Of a DNA stretch of 64,000 nucleotides, positions 29,767 through 40,231 are shown piece after piece. Within the stretch, counting starts at the first letter, position 1. Every line of letters begins with the position of its first letter. The notes below the pieces were generated by a model. It was not told the origin of the DNA. It saw only the letters and a list, made by a program, of their open reading frames with translations, and did no database searches. Both the position numbers and the translations under genes were made by a program. The DNA is taken from contig NZ_BONC01000005.1 in NCBI RefSeq assembly GCF_016862515.1, positions 124,001 to 188,000 of the forward strand, written 5' to 3'. The stretch is from Asanoa iriomotensis (lineage in GTDB: Bacteria; Actinomycetota; Actinomycetes; Mycobacteriales; Micromonosporaceae).

Positions 29767-29807
29767 TGGTGAGTAGCGTCTCACCAACATCTATTTGGAA
29801 AGTTTCC
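29767..29807. promoter_or_regulatory. Two palindromes upstream of the chitinase gene
   Basis: An inverted repeat TGGTGAG-N6-CTCACCA (29767-29786) and an 11-bp palindrome GGAAAGTTTCC (29797-29807) lie between the divergent peroxidase and chitinase genes. The second is 20 bases before the chitinase ATG, where a bound repressor would block transcription or initiation. They differ from both LacI operator types in this window, and no DasR-like TGGTCTAGACCA is visible. Confidence 0.5.
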
Positions 29808-29827
29808 TAACTAAAAGGAGACGCGCT

Positions 29828-31441
<1,614 letters not shown>

Positions 31442-31470
31442 CCCCCTTCGGTCGACGCAAAACCCCACGG

Positions 31471-31507
31471 GGAGCGGAGGGTCGGTCGATGGCCCTCCGC
31501 TCCTTTT
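31471..31507 (+). terminator. Rho-independent terminator of the chitinase gene
   Basis: A perfect 11-bp stem (GGAGCGGAGGG / CCCTCCGCTCC) with an 11-base loop is followed directly by TTTTCT, 30 bases after the chitinase stop. Confidence 0.92.
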
Positions 31508-31601
31508 CTCATGGGGGAAGATGTCCGGAGCGGTTGCTCGGCGCCGACGTCTCGGGTGGAGGCGCCACCAGGGCGCCGGCACCGGCTCCGAGGAGACGAC
31601 G

Positions 31602-32018
31602 ATGAAATACATGATCATGCTGGCCGGCTCGCAGCGTGACTTCGACATGATCACCGGCAACGGTCCCGACGGCGCCGCCTGGACTCCCGAGGACCTCGCC
31701 GCGCTGCACGAGTTCATGACCAAGTGGAACAACGAGCTCGTCGAGTCCGGCGAGTTCGTCGACGGGCAGGGCCTGGCCGCGCCGGTGCACACGCGCCGGA
31801 TCACGCTGCGCGACGGTGCGCCCGTGGTGACGGACGGGCCGTACGCGGAGACCCAGGAGGTCCTCGCCGGCTACACGATCGTCGACTGCGCGAGCTTCGA
31901 CCGCGCCACGGAGATCGCCGCGAAGCTGGCCGCCACCCCGCACCCGTCGGGCGCCCAGCTCGCCAACGAGTGGTACGTGGACGTGCGGCCGATCGCCGGG
32001 GCGCCCGAGTTCGGCTGA
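31602..32018 (+). CDS. YCII/DGPF-domain protein
   Basis: A 138-aa YCII-related protein. It starts MKYMIMLAGSQRDF and carries the DGPF-type motif TDGPYAETQEVLAGY. Such proteins form small dimeric alpha/beta barrels of unknown reaction and are regularly encoded next to ECF42-type sigma factors, as here. The stop shares bases with the start of the sigma gene (TGATG), so translation is coupled. It is probably a member of the sigma factor's own regulon or its partner. The upstream ribosome site is GAGGAGACGACG. Confidence 0.85.
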   Translation: MKYMIMLAGSQRDFDMITGNGPDGAAWTPEDLAALHEFMTKWNNELVESGEFVDGQGLAAPVHTRRITLRDGAPVVTDGPYAETQEVLAGYTIVDCASFDRATEIAAKLAATPHPSGAQLANEWYVDVRPIAGAPEFG

Positions 32019-33229
32019 TGGTGGACCCGCCGGGCGAGGACCTGCTGCGCGAGCTGGCGCCGCAGGTCCTCGGCGCGGTCGTCCGCCGCTACGGCCACTT
32101 CGACACGGCCGAGGACGCGGTGCAGGAGGCCCTGCTCGCCGCGGCCCGCCAATGGCCGGCCGAGGGCGTGCCCGACAACCCGCGCGCCTGGCTGATCCGG
32201 GTGGCCGCCCGCCGCCTCACCGACCTGCTGCGCGCCGACCAGGCCCGCCGCGGCCGCGAGGAGGTGGTCGCCGCGTGGCCGGTCCCGGCTCCCGGCCCGG
32301 CGACGGACGACTCGCTGGTGCTGCTGTTCATGTGCTGCCACCCGGCCCTGTCGCCGGCGTCGCAGATCGCGCTGACGCTGCGCGCGATCGGCGGCCTGAC
32401 CACGGCCGAGGTGGCGCGGGCGTTCCTGGTCCCGGAGGACACCATGACCCGGCGGATCACCCGGGCCAAGAAGTCCATCAAGGACAGCGGCGTCCCGTTC
32501 GGCCTGCCGCCCGCCGCGGAGCGCGCGGCCCGGCTGACGGCGGTCCTGCACGTGCTGTACCTGACCTTCAACGAGGGCTACGTCGGCACGAGCGGCCCGA
32601 CGCTGCAGCGGGTGGAGCTGTCGACGGAAGCGATCCGGCTGGCCCGGCTGGTGCACCGCCTGCTGCCGGACGACGCGGAGGTGACGGGCCTGCTGGCGCT
32701 GATGCTGCTCACGGACGCCCGCCGCGCCGCCCGCACGGCTCCCGACGGCACGCCGGTGCCGATGGACGAGCAGGACCGGTCGCGCTGGCACCAGAATCAG
32801 ATCGCCGAGGGCGTGGAGCTGATCTCGTCGGCGCTACCCCGCGGCGACGCGGGCCCGTACCAGATCCAGGCGGCGATCGCGGCCCTGCACGACGAGGCCG
32901 CGCACCCGTGGGACACGGACTGGCCGCAGATCATGCTGCTGTACGAGGTCCTCCTGACCCATTCCGACAACCCGGTGGTGGCCCTGAACCACGCGGTCGC
33001 GGTGGCGATGGTGCACGGCCCGGCGGCGGGCCTGGCCCTGCTGGACCCGCTGGGCAAGGACGACCGCCTGACCGCGGACCACCGCTGGCACACGGCCCGC
33101 GCCCACCTGCTGGAGCTGGCAGGCGACCGCGAGGCGGCCCGCGCCGCCTACCTGACCGCGGCGGCCAGGGCCACCAGCCCACCCCAGCAGCGCTACCTGC
33201 ACCGCCGCGCCGCCCGCGTCGCGGGGTAG
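32018..33229 (+). CDS. ECF42-type RNA polymerase sigma factor with C-terminal extension
   Basis: A 403-aa sigma-70 family factor. Region 2 (YGHFDTAEDAVQEALLAAARQWP, then PRAWLIRVAARRLTDLLR) and region 4 (LTLRAIGGLTTAEVARAFLVPEDTMTRRITRAKKSI) lie within the first 170 residues. The remaining 230 residues form the long helical, TPR-like extension typical of ECF42, with FNEGYVGTSG and AVAVAMVHGPAAGL segments. No separate anti-sigma gene is nearby; the extension probably controls activity. It is coupled to the preceding YCII gene. Confidence 0.9.
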   Translation: MVDPPGEDLLRELAPQVLGAVVRRYGHFDTAEDAVQEALLAAARQWPAEGVPDNPRAWLIRVAARRLTDLLRADQARRGREEVVAAWPVPAPGPATDDSLVLLFMCCHPALSPASQIALTLRAIGGLTTAEVARAFLVPEDTMTRRITRAKKSIKDSGVPFGLPPAAERAARLTAVLHVLYLTFNEGYVGTSGPTLQRVELSTEAIRLARLVHRLLPDDAEVTGLLALMLLTDARRAARTAPDGTPVPMDEQDRSRWHQNQIAEGVELISSALPRGDAGPYQIQAAIAALHDEAAHPWDTDWPQIMLLYEVLLTHSDNPVVALNHAVAVAMVHGPAAGLALLDPLGKDDRLTADHRWHTARAHLLELAGDREAARAAYLTAAARATSPPQQRYLHRRAARVAG

Positions 33230-33251
33230 CGCTCGCTGGCATACTCGCCGC

Positions 33252-34253
33252 ATGAAGGGTGTGACCATCGGAGACGTCGCCGCGGCGTCCGGGGTCAGCC
33301 CGACCACGGTCTCGCACGTCTTCAGCGGTCGCCGGCCCATCAACGCCACGACCCGGCAGCACGTCGAAGAGGTCGCCCGCCGGCTCGGCTATCGGCCCAA
33401 CGGAGTGGCGCAGAGCCTGCGCACCCGGCGCACCAACACCGTCATGGTCGTGGTCCCCGACATCACGAACCCGTTCTATCCGGACTTCGCCCGTGGCGTT
33501 CAGGACGTCGTCGGGCCGGCCGGCTATCACTGCCTGTTCTGCAACACCGACGCGCGCGAGGCCGAGGAGCTCGCGCTGCTCGAGGTCGCGATGTCCCGCC
33601 GGCTCGACGGGCTGATCTTCAACGGCTTCCGGGTGCCCGACTCCGAACTGCTGCCGGTGACCGAGGCGGGCCTGGCCGTGGTGAACCTCGGCAGCGTTCC
33701 TCTGCCCGACTCGACGATCGACAGTGTCTGTTTCGAGAATCCGCCCGCGATCGCCGAGGCGACCCGGTTCCTGGTCGAACGCTACGGTCCGTCGATCGCG
33801 TTCATCTACGCGGAGGCCGAGGCGCGGGTCGGCAAGGTGCGGCGAGCCGGCTTCGAGGAGGCGTGCCGGGAACTGGGCGTGCGGCTCGGCCCGGACGACG
33901 TCGTGCTCACCGAGTTCACCCGCGACGGTGGTGTGGAGGGCATGCGCCGCCTGCTCGACCGGCCCGACCCGCCTCGCTCGGTGCAGTGCGCCAACGACAT
34001 GATCGCGTTCGGGGCGATGGACGTGGCCAGAGAACGCGGCCTGCGAATCCCCGAGGACGTCGCGATCGTCGGCTTCGACGACGTGTTCCCGGCGACCCTC
34101 GTCAGCCCGCGGCTGACGACGGTGCGCACCGACGCCCGGCGGTTCGGTGCCGAGGCCGGGCGGCTGCTGCTGAGCCGGATGACCGGTGAGTACGACGGCG
34201 CCGGCCGCCACGTCGTCATTCCGCACGAACTGGTGGTCCGCGAGTCCGCCTGA
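33252..34253 (+). CDS. LacI-family regulator of the furanoside locus
   Basis: A 333-aa LacI/GalR regulator: helix-turn-helix VTIGDVAAASGVSPTTVSHVFSG at 4-26, hinge, then a sugar-sensing domain ending IPHELVVRESA. A CATACT hexamer six bases before the ATG suggests a leaderless transcript of its own. It lies directly before the ADP-ribosylglycohydrolase/GH32/ABC operon and opposite GH127, whose promoters carry A/T-rich CAAA..TTTG palindromes that I assign to it. The inducer may be a furanoside sugar (inference). Confidence 0.88.
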   Translation: MKGVTIGDVAAASGVSPTTVSHVFSGRRPINATTRQHVEEVARRLGYRPNGVAQSLRTRRTNTVMVVVPDITNPFYPDFARGVQDVVGPAGYHCLFCNTDAREAEELALLEVAMSRRLDGLIFNGFRVPDSELLPVTEAGLAVVNLGSVPLPDSTIDSVCFENPPAIAEATRFLVERYGPSIAFIYAEAEARVGKVRRAGFEEACRELGVRLGPDDVVLTEFTRDGGVEGMRRLLDRPDPPRSVQCANDMIAFGAMDVARERGLRIPEDVAIVGFDDVFPATLVSPRLTTVRTDARRFGAEAGRLLLSRMTGEYDGAGRHVVIPHELVVRESA

Positions 34254-34275
34254 CAAGTTCGTGTCTCGCTGACTC

Positions 34276-34305
34276 TTGACACCTCTCGATCTCGGCGGGC
34301 AGAGT
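34276..34305 (+). promoter_or_regulatory. Candidate sigma-70 promoter of the furanoside operon
   Basis: A perfect TTGACA (34276-34281) is followed after 18 bases by CAGAGT (34300-34305). It points at the operon and lies upstream of the operator cluster at 34338-34370, so the operators would overlap the initial transcribed region. Confidence 0.55.
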
Positions 34306-34337
34306 CACCGCTCACAGCGAGCGCCAGCTTCCAAATG

Positions 34338-34370
34338 TTTGCGCAAATCCTTTTGCGCAAATGCATTTGC
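34338..34370. promoter_or_regulatory. Operator cluster of the second LacI regulator
   Basis: Three overlapping palindromes occur in 33 bases: TTTGCGCAAA at 34338-34347, TTTGCGCAAA again at 34352-34361, and GCAAATGCATTTGC at 34357-34370. They lie 33-66 bases before the ATG of the ADP-ribosylglycohydrolase gene. The CAAATGCATTTG core recurs at 37121 and, in diverged form, at 42452. A/T-rich flanks with a CG or GC centre fit LacI-family sites. Confidence 0.8.
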
Positions 34371-34403
34371 ATCCGCCCCGGACCGCTCTTAGACGAGGGG
34401 ACC

Positions 34404-35720
34404 ATGCACGACCCACTGAGCTCCTTCGACCTTGTCCACGACGAGCTCGACCAGGCACGAGAGACCGGGCACCTGGTCGACGACCTCGCCGCCGAGCTCG
34501 CGACCCTCGATCCGGGCGACAGCGTCGCGCTCGAGGCGCTCTACGTCCGGGTGCTCGCCGCGCCGCGCGGCACGGACTGGCCCTACGAGGAGCCGGAGGG
34601 CCTCGATGCGATCCTGGCGAGCCTGCCGGCGGCACCTCGCGGGCCGGTCGGCGCCGGGTTGACCGGGGCCACGCTGGCGGACAAGGTGCGGGGCGGGTGG
34701 CTCGGCCGGATCGCCGGCTGCAACCTCGGCAAGCCGGTCGAGAACGGCGCCCATTGGACCTCGGCCCACCTGCGCGACTACCTGGAGCGGGCCGGCGCCT
34801 ACCCGCTGCGCGACTACCTCCCGGTCCTCGACCCGATGCCGGCGGAGTTCGTGCTGCGGGAGAACTGGGAGTCGACGACCCGGGGCCGGGTGAGGGGCTC
34901 CGACCGCGACGACGACATCGACTACGCGATCCTCGGCCTGCACCTGCTGGAGCAGCACGGCGCCGCGCTCACCCCGCACGACGTCGCGAACGCGTGGCTC
35001 ACGCTGCTGCCCTACCTGCAGACGTACACCGCCGAGCGGGCCACCTACCGGAGCCTGTTGAGCGGCGTGCCGGTCGAACTGGCCGCGTCGACCCGCAACC
35101 CTTACCGGGAGTGGATCGGCGCCCTGATCCGCGGCGACGCGTTCGGCTGGACCAACCCGGGCCGGCCGCGCGACGCGATCCGGCTCGCCTACCAGGACGC
35201 GTCGCTGTCGCACACCGGCAACGGCGTTTACGGCGAGCTGTGGGCCGCGGCGATCGTGGCGAGCGCGTTCACCGCCGGCACCGTGCGGGAGGCGTACGAC
35301 CACGCCCTGCACTTCGTCCCGCCGGGCTCGCGGCTGCACGAGGCGCTGGCCGCCGTGCGCGACCTGCGCGACTCGGGCGTGACCTGGGACGTCGCGCTGG
35401 TCACGATCCAGGAGCGTTGGGGGCACTACAGCTGGGTCCACACCGTCAACAACGCCGCGGTGATCGCGGCCGGGTTGCTGTGGGGCGAGGACGACTACGC
35501 GACCACGGTCGGCCTGACCGTGCAGGGCGGCTGGGACACCGACTCCAACGGGGCCACCGCCGGCTCCGTCGTCGGCGTCGTGCTGGGCGCGGACCGCCTG
35601 CCGGAGCACTTCGTCGGGCCGTTGGAGGACCGCACCCGGTCGGCCCTCTTCGGCTACGACAACTCGCTGATCTCCGAACTGGCGCGCCGCACGCTGGCCC
35701 TGACGAAGGTGGACCGATGA
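34404..35720 (+). CDS. ADP-ribosylglycohydrolase-family protein
   Basis: A 438-aa protein with the all-helical DraG/ARH fold. The metal-binding acids are visible: DRDDDIDY (D167-D173) and GGWDTDSNGATAGSVVG (D378, D380). An N-terminal segment of about 95 residues precedes the fold (GWLGRIAGCNLGKPVE). The family cleaves ribosyl bonds. Members in sugar operons probably act on small ribosides or related furanosides, not ADP-ribosylated protein (inference). The ATG at 34404 follows GAGGGG. Its stop overlaps the GH32 start (ATGA). Confidence 0.88.
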   Translation: MHDPLSSFDLVHDELDQARETGHLVDDLAAELATLDPGDSVALEALYVRVLAAPRGTDWPYEEPEGLDAILASLPAAPRGPVGAGLTGATLADKVRGGWLGRIAGCNLGKPVENGAHWTSAHLRDYLERAGAYPLRDYLPVLDPMPAEFVLRENWESTTRGRVRGSDRDDDIDYAILGLHLLEQHGAALTPHDVANAWLTLLPYLQTYTAERATYRSLLSGVPVELAASTRNPYREWIGALIRGDAFGWTNPGRPRDAIRLAYQDASLSHTGNGVYGELWAAAIVASAFTAGTVREAYDHALHFVPPGSRLHEALAAVRDLRDSGVTWDVALVTIQERWGHYSWVHTVNNAAVIAAGLLWGEDDYATTVGLTVQGGWDTDSNGATAGSVVGVVLGADRLPEHFVGPLEDRTRSALFGYDNSLISELARRTLALTKVDR

Positions 35721-37108
35721 TCCCGTCCCGCCCGCGCTATCACGTCACCGCGCCGACCAACTGGCTCAACGATCCGAACGCCCCGCTCTACTGGGACGGC
35801 GAGTACCACCTGTACTACCAGCACAACCCCGACGCACCCGTCTGGGGGCTGATGCGCTGGGGGCACGCCGTCTCGACGGACCTCGTGCACTGGACGGACC
35901 GGGGCATCGCCATGCGGCCGACCCCGGGCGGCCCGGACGCGGGCGGCTGCTTCTCCGGCAACGCCCGGATCGTCGACGGGCAGCCGGTCGTGTTCTACAC
36001 CGGCGTCACCGGGACCGGCTACCCGCACCGGCAGGTGCAGTTGCGGGCCGTCGCCGACGGGAGCCTCGACCGGTTGCGCCTGGAGCCGGCGACCCCGGTC
36101 GTGCCCGCCGCCACACCCGAGCAGGGAACCCGTCACCAGCGCGACCCGTTCCTGGTCCGCTACGCCGACCGCTGGATCATGGTGCTCGGCACCGGGCTCA
36201 GGACCGACGAGCCGGGCGGCCGCGGCGCGATCGTCGCGTACGAGTCGACCGACACGTTCGAGTGGACCTACCGGGGCGTCGTCTACTCGAAGGCGGGCGG
36301 CGGCCCCGGGCTCGACACCGGGCCCGTCTGGGAATGCCCGGTGCTCGTCCAGGTGGACGGCGCGTGGGTGCTGATCGTCTCCGCACAACTGCCCCTCAAG
36401 GCCGGCGTCCTGTGTCCGTACGCGCTGTGGTTCGTCGGCGACTTCGACGGAGAGCGGTTCACACCGACCTCGACCGGGCGGATGGACGCCGGCGACGTGT
36501 TCTACGCGCCCACGGTCACCGAGGGCGTGCCGGACGGCCGGACGCTGCTGTTCGGCTGGCTGCAGGACGACCGGAGCTGGGTGGCCGAGGGGTTCGCCGG
36601 GGCGCTCAGCCTGCCCCGCGAGCTGTCGGTCGTGGACGGGCGGCTGCTCATGCGCCCGGCCGCCGAGGTGGCCGAGCTCTTCGGCTCGCCGATCGTCGAC
36701 GCCGACGCGATCACGGTCGCGCCCGGCGTGCCGCGTCTGCTCGCGGACGGCGTCCCGGCCACCTATCGGTTGCGGTTCGAGGTCGGGTCCGGCACGACTC
36801 ACGCCGGCGCCGTGCTCGGCCGTGACGCGAACGGCGCCGAGGTCTGGGTCGGGGTGAGCGGCGGCCGCCTGGTCGCCGGTGCCGTCGGTCCGGACGGCCT
36901 CGTCGAACGCCACGGCGTCGATCTGGCCGGCGGTGACACCACCGTCACCGTCCACGTTGACCACTCCATCGTCGAGGTCTTCGCGACGACGGCCGTGCTG
37001 ACCTTCCGGGTCCACCCGGACATCGACTCCACCGACGGCGTCCGACTGGTCGCCGAGGACGTCACCACCACCTTCCGCCGCGTCGCCTTCGCCGTCGCGG
37101 CGCTCTGA
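35717..37108 (+). CDS. GH32 beta-fructofuranosidase-family enzyme
   Basis: A 463-aa five-bladed-propeller glycosidase with a C-terminal beta sandwich. The nucleophile is D19 in WLNDPNA, the transition-state stabiliser is D143 in QRDPF and the acid/base is E206 in WECPVL; DAGDVFYAP is a further family motif. The C-terminal module ends with HVDHSIVEVFA. There is no signal peptide, so it works on imported sugar. Substrates would be sucrose, fructo-oligosaccharides or related fructofuranosides. It is fused by ATGA to the preceding gene. Confidence 0.92.
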   Translation: MIPSRPRYHVTAPTNWLNDPNAPLYWDGEYHLYYQHNPDAPVWGLMRWGHAVSTDLVHWTDRGIAMRPTPGGPDAGGCFSGNARIVDGQPVVFYTGVTGTGYPHRQVQLRAVADGSLDRLRLEPATPVVPAATPEQGTRHQRDPFLVRYADRWIMVLGTGLRTDEPGGRGAIVAYESTDTFEWTYRGVVYSKAGGGPGLDTGPVWECPVLVQVDGAWVLIVSAQLPLKAGVLCPYALWFVGDFDGERFTPTSTGRMDAGDVFYAPTVTEGVPDGRTLLFGWLQDDRSWVAEGFAGALSLPRELSVVDGRLLMRPAAEVAELFGSPIVDADAITVAPGVPRLLADGVPATYRLRFEVGSGTTHAGAVLGRDANGAEVWVGVSGGRLVAGAVGPDGLVERHGVDLAGGDTTVTVHVDHSIVEVFATTAVLTFRVHPDIDSTDGVRLVAEDVTTTFRRVAFAVAAL

Positions 37109-37120
37109 CCACCCGTACCC

Positions 37121-37132
37121 CAAATGCATTTG
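37121..37132. promoter_or_regulatory. LacI operator before the ABC transporter genes
   Basis: A perfect 12-bp palindrome CAAATGCATTTG, 18 bases before the ATG of the sugar-binding lipoprotein and just upstream of its GAGAGGAGT ribosome site. The core is identical to that at 34358-34369. It suggests an internal regulated promoter or a roadblock within the operon. Confidence 0.82.
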
Positions 37133-37149
37133 CACGAGAGGAGTCAGAC

Positions 37150-38412
37150 ATGCGAGCCAAGGGCGTTGGAGCCCTCATAGCGGTCACGGCACTCGCCCTC
37201 ACGGGGTGCCAGGAGAGCAGCGCGCCGGTCGACCCCGACCAGATCGGCGGCACCGTCACCCTCTGGTATCTGGAGGACCCGGTGCCGGAGTTCCTCGAAG
37301 CGGTCAAGGCCGGCTTCGAGGACAAGTACCCCGGGACCAAGGTGGAGATGACCGAGGTGCCCGAGGACGGCTTCGTCACCAAGATCGACACGGCGTTGCT
37401 CGCCAAGGAGCCGCCGGACGTCGCCTTCATCTACGAGTCACGGTGGATGAAGGCCGGCAGCGTCATGAAGCTCGACGACGTCATCAACGCGCAGGGCATC
37501 GACACCGCCAACATGAACCAGGTCGCGCTCAGCGAGTGCGAGCTGGACGGACACCTCTACTGCCTCGGCTCGCTGACCGGCTCGGTCGTCCTCCTCTACA
37601 ACAAGGACCTCTTCGACAAGGCCAAGGTCGCCTACCCGCCGGCGGACAAACCGATGACCATCGACGAGTACGACGCGATGGCGCGGCAGTTGCAGGCCGC
37701 ACTCGGCAAGGACGTCTACGGCGGGTCCGTCGGGTCGCCCTACACCTGGGCCGGCCGGCTGACCCACTTCAGCGAGGACGGCCGAAAGGTCGACGGCTTC
37801 GCCAACGACCCCTCCACCCTCCACCTGTACGACGTCCTCGGGAAGCTCTCGCGCGACAAGGTGTCGCCGACGGCCGCCGAGGAGGAACTGACGCCCCGCC
37901 ACGACCTGCTCGGCAGCGGCAAGGCGGCGATGGCCGTCACGGACTTCGAGATCGGTGCCAAGACCCTCGAGGCGGCCGGCGCCCGCTGGGGTGCCGCACC
38001 ACCGCCGGTGGAGAAGGCCGGCGACGACTCGTTCGTCTTCGTCGGCACCGACAAGTACGGCGCGTTCACCGACTCGAAGAACCCCGCGACGGCGAAGGCG
38101 CTCGTCGCCTACATCGGCACCGAGGGCAGCAAGATCCGGGCGGAGAAGACCGACCAGCCGCCGCTGGACGCCACGATGCTCCAAGCGTGGGCCGGCACGA
38201 ACGAGTCCCGCCAGGAGGTCGTCAAGGTCCTCTCCACGAGCACGAAGCCGGGCCTGTTCGTCCCCGGGTTCTGGGAGGTCACCTCGACGTTGAGCGACAT
38301 CTACGCCCAGATCCTCGCCGGTGAGACGGACACGAGCGCGATACAGAAAGAGGCTCCCGAGCTCCAGAAGAAGCTCGACCGGGAATGGGAGACCTGGGAG
38401 AACATCAAATGA
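37150..38412 (+). CDS. Sugar ABC transporter substrate-binding lipoprotein
   Basis: A 420-aa family 1 extracellular solute-binding protein. The lipobox ALTGC gives lipidation at C20, anchoring it outside the membrane. The mature part has the CUT1 pattern VTLWYLEDPVPEFLEAVKAGFEDKYPGTKVEM and a Trp-rich C-terminus. As first gene of the transporter it should define specificity; the enzymes around it suggest a furanoside oligosaccharide. Its stop overlaps the first permease gene by four bases. Confidence 0.92.
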   Translation: MRAKGVGALIAVTALALTGCQESSAPVDPDQIGGTVTLWYLEDPVPEFLEAVKAGFEDKYPGTKVEMTEVPEDGFVTKIDTALLAKEPPDVAFIYESRWMKAGSVMKLDDVINAQGIDTANMNQVALSECELDGHLYCLGSLTGSVVLLYNKDLFDKAKVAYPPADKPMTIDEYDAMARQLQAALGKDVYGGSVGSPYTWAGRLTHFSEDGRKVDGFANDPSTLHLYDVLGKLSRDKVSPTAAEEELTPRHDLLGSGKAAMAVTDFEIGAKTLEAAGARWGAAPPPVEKAGDDSFVFVGTDKYGAFTDSKNPATAKALVAYIGTEGSKIRAEKTDQPPLDATMLQAWAGTNESRQEVVKVLSTSTKPGLFVPGFWEVTSTLSDIYAQILAGETDTSAIQKEAPELQKKLDREWETWENIK

Positions 38413-39380
38413 CGGCCGGGGTGGCGGCGACCGTCCCGCCGGCTTCGCCGCCACCCGCGGCACGTCCTGAGCCGAGGCGCCGCCGGACCGCGTCGCAGCG
38501 GCGGGAGGCTCGCGCCGGCCTGCTGTTCGCCAGCCCGTGGCTGATCGGCATGCTCACCTTCACCGTCGGGCCGATCGTCGCCTCGGTCGTCATCAGCCTG
38601 ACCGACTGGAGCCTCGCCTCGCCGCCGACGTTCGTCGGCGTCGACAACTACGCGGACATGTTCGCGAGCCGCGACTTCCGCAACTCGGTCACGGTCACCC
38701 TGACCTACGTGCTGATCGGCGTGCCGCTGTTCCAGGTCGCCGGGCTCGCGCTCGCGCTGCTGCTCAACCTCAAGCTGCCCGGGATCCGGATCTTCCGCAC
38801 GATCATGTTCCTGCCAGCCGTGCTCAGCGGGGTCGCGGTCGCCGTGCTGTGGGTGCAACTGCTGCGCCCGGAGGGCGCGGTCAACAACACGCTGCGGTTC
38901 TTCGGCATCGACGACCCGCCCGGCTGGCTGGCGAGCCCGGACTGGGCGGTGCCCGCGGTGGTCCTCATCGGACTGTGGAGCATCGGCACCGGCGCGATCA
39001 TCTACCTCGCCGGGCTGCAGAACGTGCCGCCGGAGCTCTACGAGGTCGCGCGGATCGACGGCGCCGGGCCGGTGCGGGCCTTCTTCAGCATCACCCTGCC
39101 GATGATCACACCGACGCTGCTGTTCACGTTGCTCAACGGCATCATCGGCGCGTTCCAGGTCTTCGACATCGCCTACGTGCTCGGCGGCAGCCGCGGCGGC
39201 AGCGGCGGGTCGCTCTCCTTCTACCTGCTCTACCTGTGGAACGAGGGCTTCCGCAACGGTCGGTTCGGCTACGCCTCCGCGCTGGCCTGGGTCTTCGTGC
39301 TGGTCGCGGCCGTCCTGATCGTCACGATCCTGAAGACGTCGAACCGGTGGGTCCACGACGAGTCCGAGGAGAAGCCATGA
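38409..39380 (+). CDS. Sugar ABC transporter permease, MalF type
   Basis: A 323-aa inner-membrane permease with six predicted helices after a Pro/Arg-rich cytoplasmic N-terminus of about 40 residues. The EAA loop, which contacts the ATPase, reads LYEVARIDGAGPVRAFFSITLP near residue 210. The ATG at 38409 overlaps the binding-protein stop; an upstream in-frame start would run into that gene. No ATPase gene follows, so a shared MsiK-type ATPase encoded elsewhere is expected, as in other actinomycetes. Confidence 0.9.
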   Translation: MTAGVAATVPPASPPPAARPEPRRRRTASQRREARAGLLFASPWLIGMLTFTVGPIVASVVISLTDWSLASPPTFVGVDNYADMFASRDFRNSVTVTLTYVLIGVPLFQVAGLALALLLNLKLPGIRIFRTIMFLPAVLSGVAVAVLWVQLLRPEGAVNNTLRFFGIDDPPGWLASPDWAVPAVVLIGLWSIGTGAIIYLAGLQNVPPELYEVARIDGAGPVRAFFSITLPMITPTLLFTLLNGIIGAFQVFDIAYVLGGSRGGSGGSLSFYLLYLWNEGFRNGRFGYASALAWVFVLVAAVLIVTILKTSNRWVHDESEEKP

Positions 39381-40231
39381 CGTCCGTGCGACTGGTCCGC
39401 AAGACGGTGTCCACGTCGGCGGCCTACGTCCTGCTGCTGGCGCTCAGCTTCACGATCCTGCTGCCGCTCGGCTGGATGCTCACCGTCGCCCTCAAACCTG
39501 ACTTCGCACCGGTCTTCACGCAGCCGACGCAGTGGTTCCCCACCGGCGACTGGCACTGGGAGAACTTCGGCCGCGCGTTGACCGACCCGTCGCGGCCGTT
39601 CCTGCGCTACACGATGAACACGCTGGTGATCGTCGCGCTCAACATCGTCGGCACGATCATCTCCTGCTCGCTCGTCGGCTATGCCTTCGCGCGGCTGCGG
39701 TTCCGGGGACGGGAGTTCCTCTTCGGCATCCTCATCGTCACGCTGCTGATCCCGTGGCACGTCCTGCTGATCCCGCAGTTCCTGATGTACTTCAAGCTCG
39801 GTTGGTACGGCACGATCCTGCCCCTGGTCGTGCCCGCGTTCTTCGGCAACGCGTTCTACATCTTCCTCATCCGCCAGTACATCCGGACTCTGCCGCGCGA
39901 GCTGGAACTCGCGGCCACCGTGGACGGTTGCAACCACTTCCAGGTGTTCTGGCACATCATCCTGCCGCTCATCCGGCCGGTGCTCGCGGTGTGCGTGGTC
40001 TTCTCGTTCCTCAGCTCGTGGAACGACCTGCTCGGTCCGTTGATCTACCTGTTACGCAACGAGGACTACACGGTCGCGATCGGGATGGCCAACATGGTCT
40101 CGCGCGCCAACCCCAAACTGAACCTGCTGATGGCCGCGAACCTGATCATGATGATTCCGGCGATCGTCCTCTACTTCGTGGCACAGGACAAGCTCGTCGG
40201 CGGCATCGCCTCGGTCGGCATCAAGGGCTGA
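39377..40231 (+). CDS. Sugar ABC transporter permease, MalG type
   Basis: A 284-aa permease with six predicted helices. The EAA loop reads ELELAATVDGCNHFQVFWHIILP near residue 180. Its ATG overlaps the stop of the first permease gene (ATGA). It ends the operon and its last 11 bases overlap the convergent GH127 gene. Confidence 0.92.
   Translation: MTSVRLVRKTVSTSAAYVLLLALSFTILLPLGWMLTVALKPDFAPVFTQPTQWFPTGDWHWENFGRALTDPSRPFLRYTMNTLVIVALNIVGTIISCSLVGYAFARLRFRGREFLFGILIVTLLIPWHVLLIPQFLMYFKLGWYGTILPLVVPAFFGNAFYIFLIRQYIRTLPRELELAATVDGCNHFQVFWHIILPLIRPVLAVCVVFSFLSSWNDLLGPLIYLLRNEDYTVAIGMANMVSRANPKLNLLMAANLIMMIPAIVLYFVAQDKLVGGIASVGIKG

Noticed and set aside
29218-29790. Longer N-terminus for the glutathione peroxidase
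   Set aside because: The extension is basic and His-rich and overlaps the chitinase operator region; homologues start at MTVL-like sequence at 29703.
33252-34253. Sharing of operators between the two LacI regulators
   Set aside because: The two operator types, GGAGAGCGCTCTCC and CAAATGCATTTG, have different half-sites, and neither occurs in the other regulator's region.
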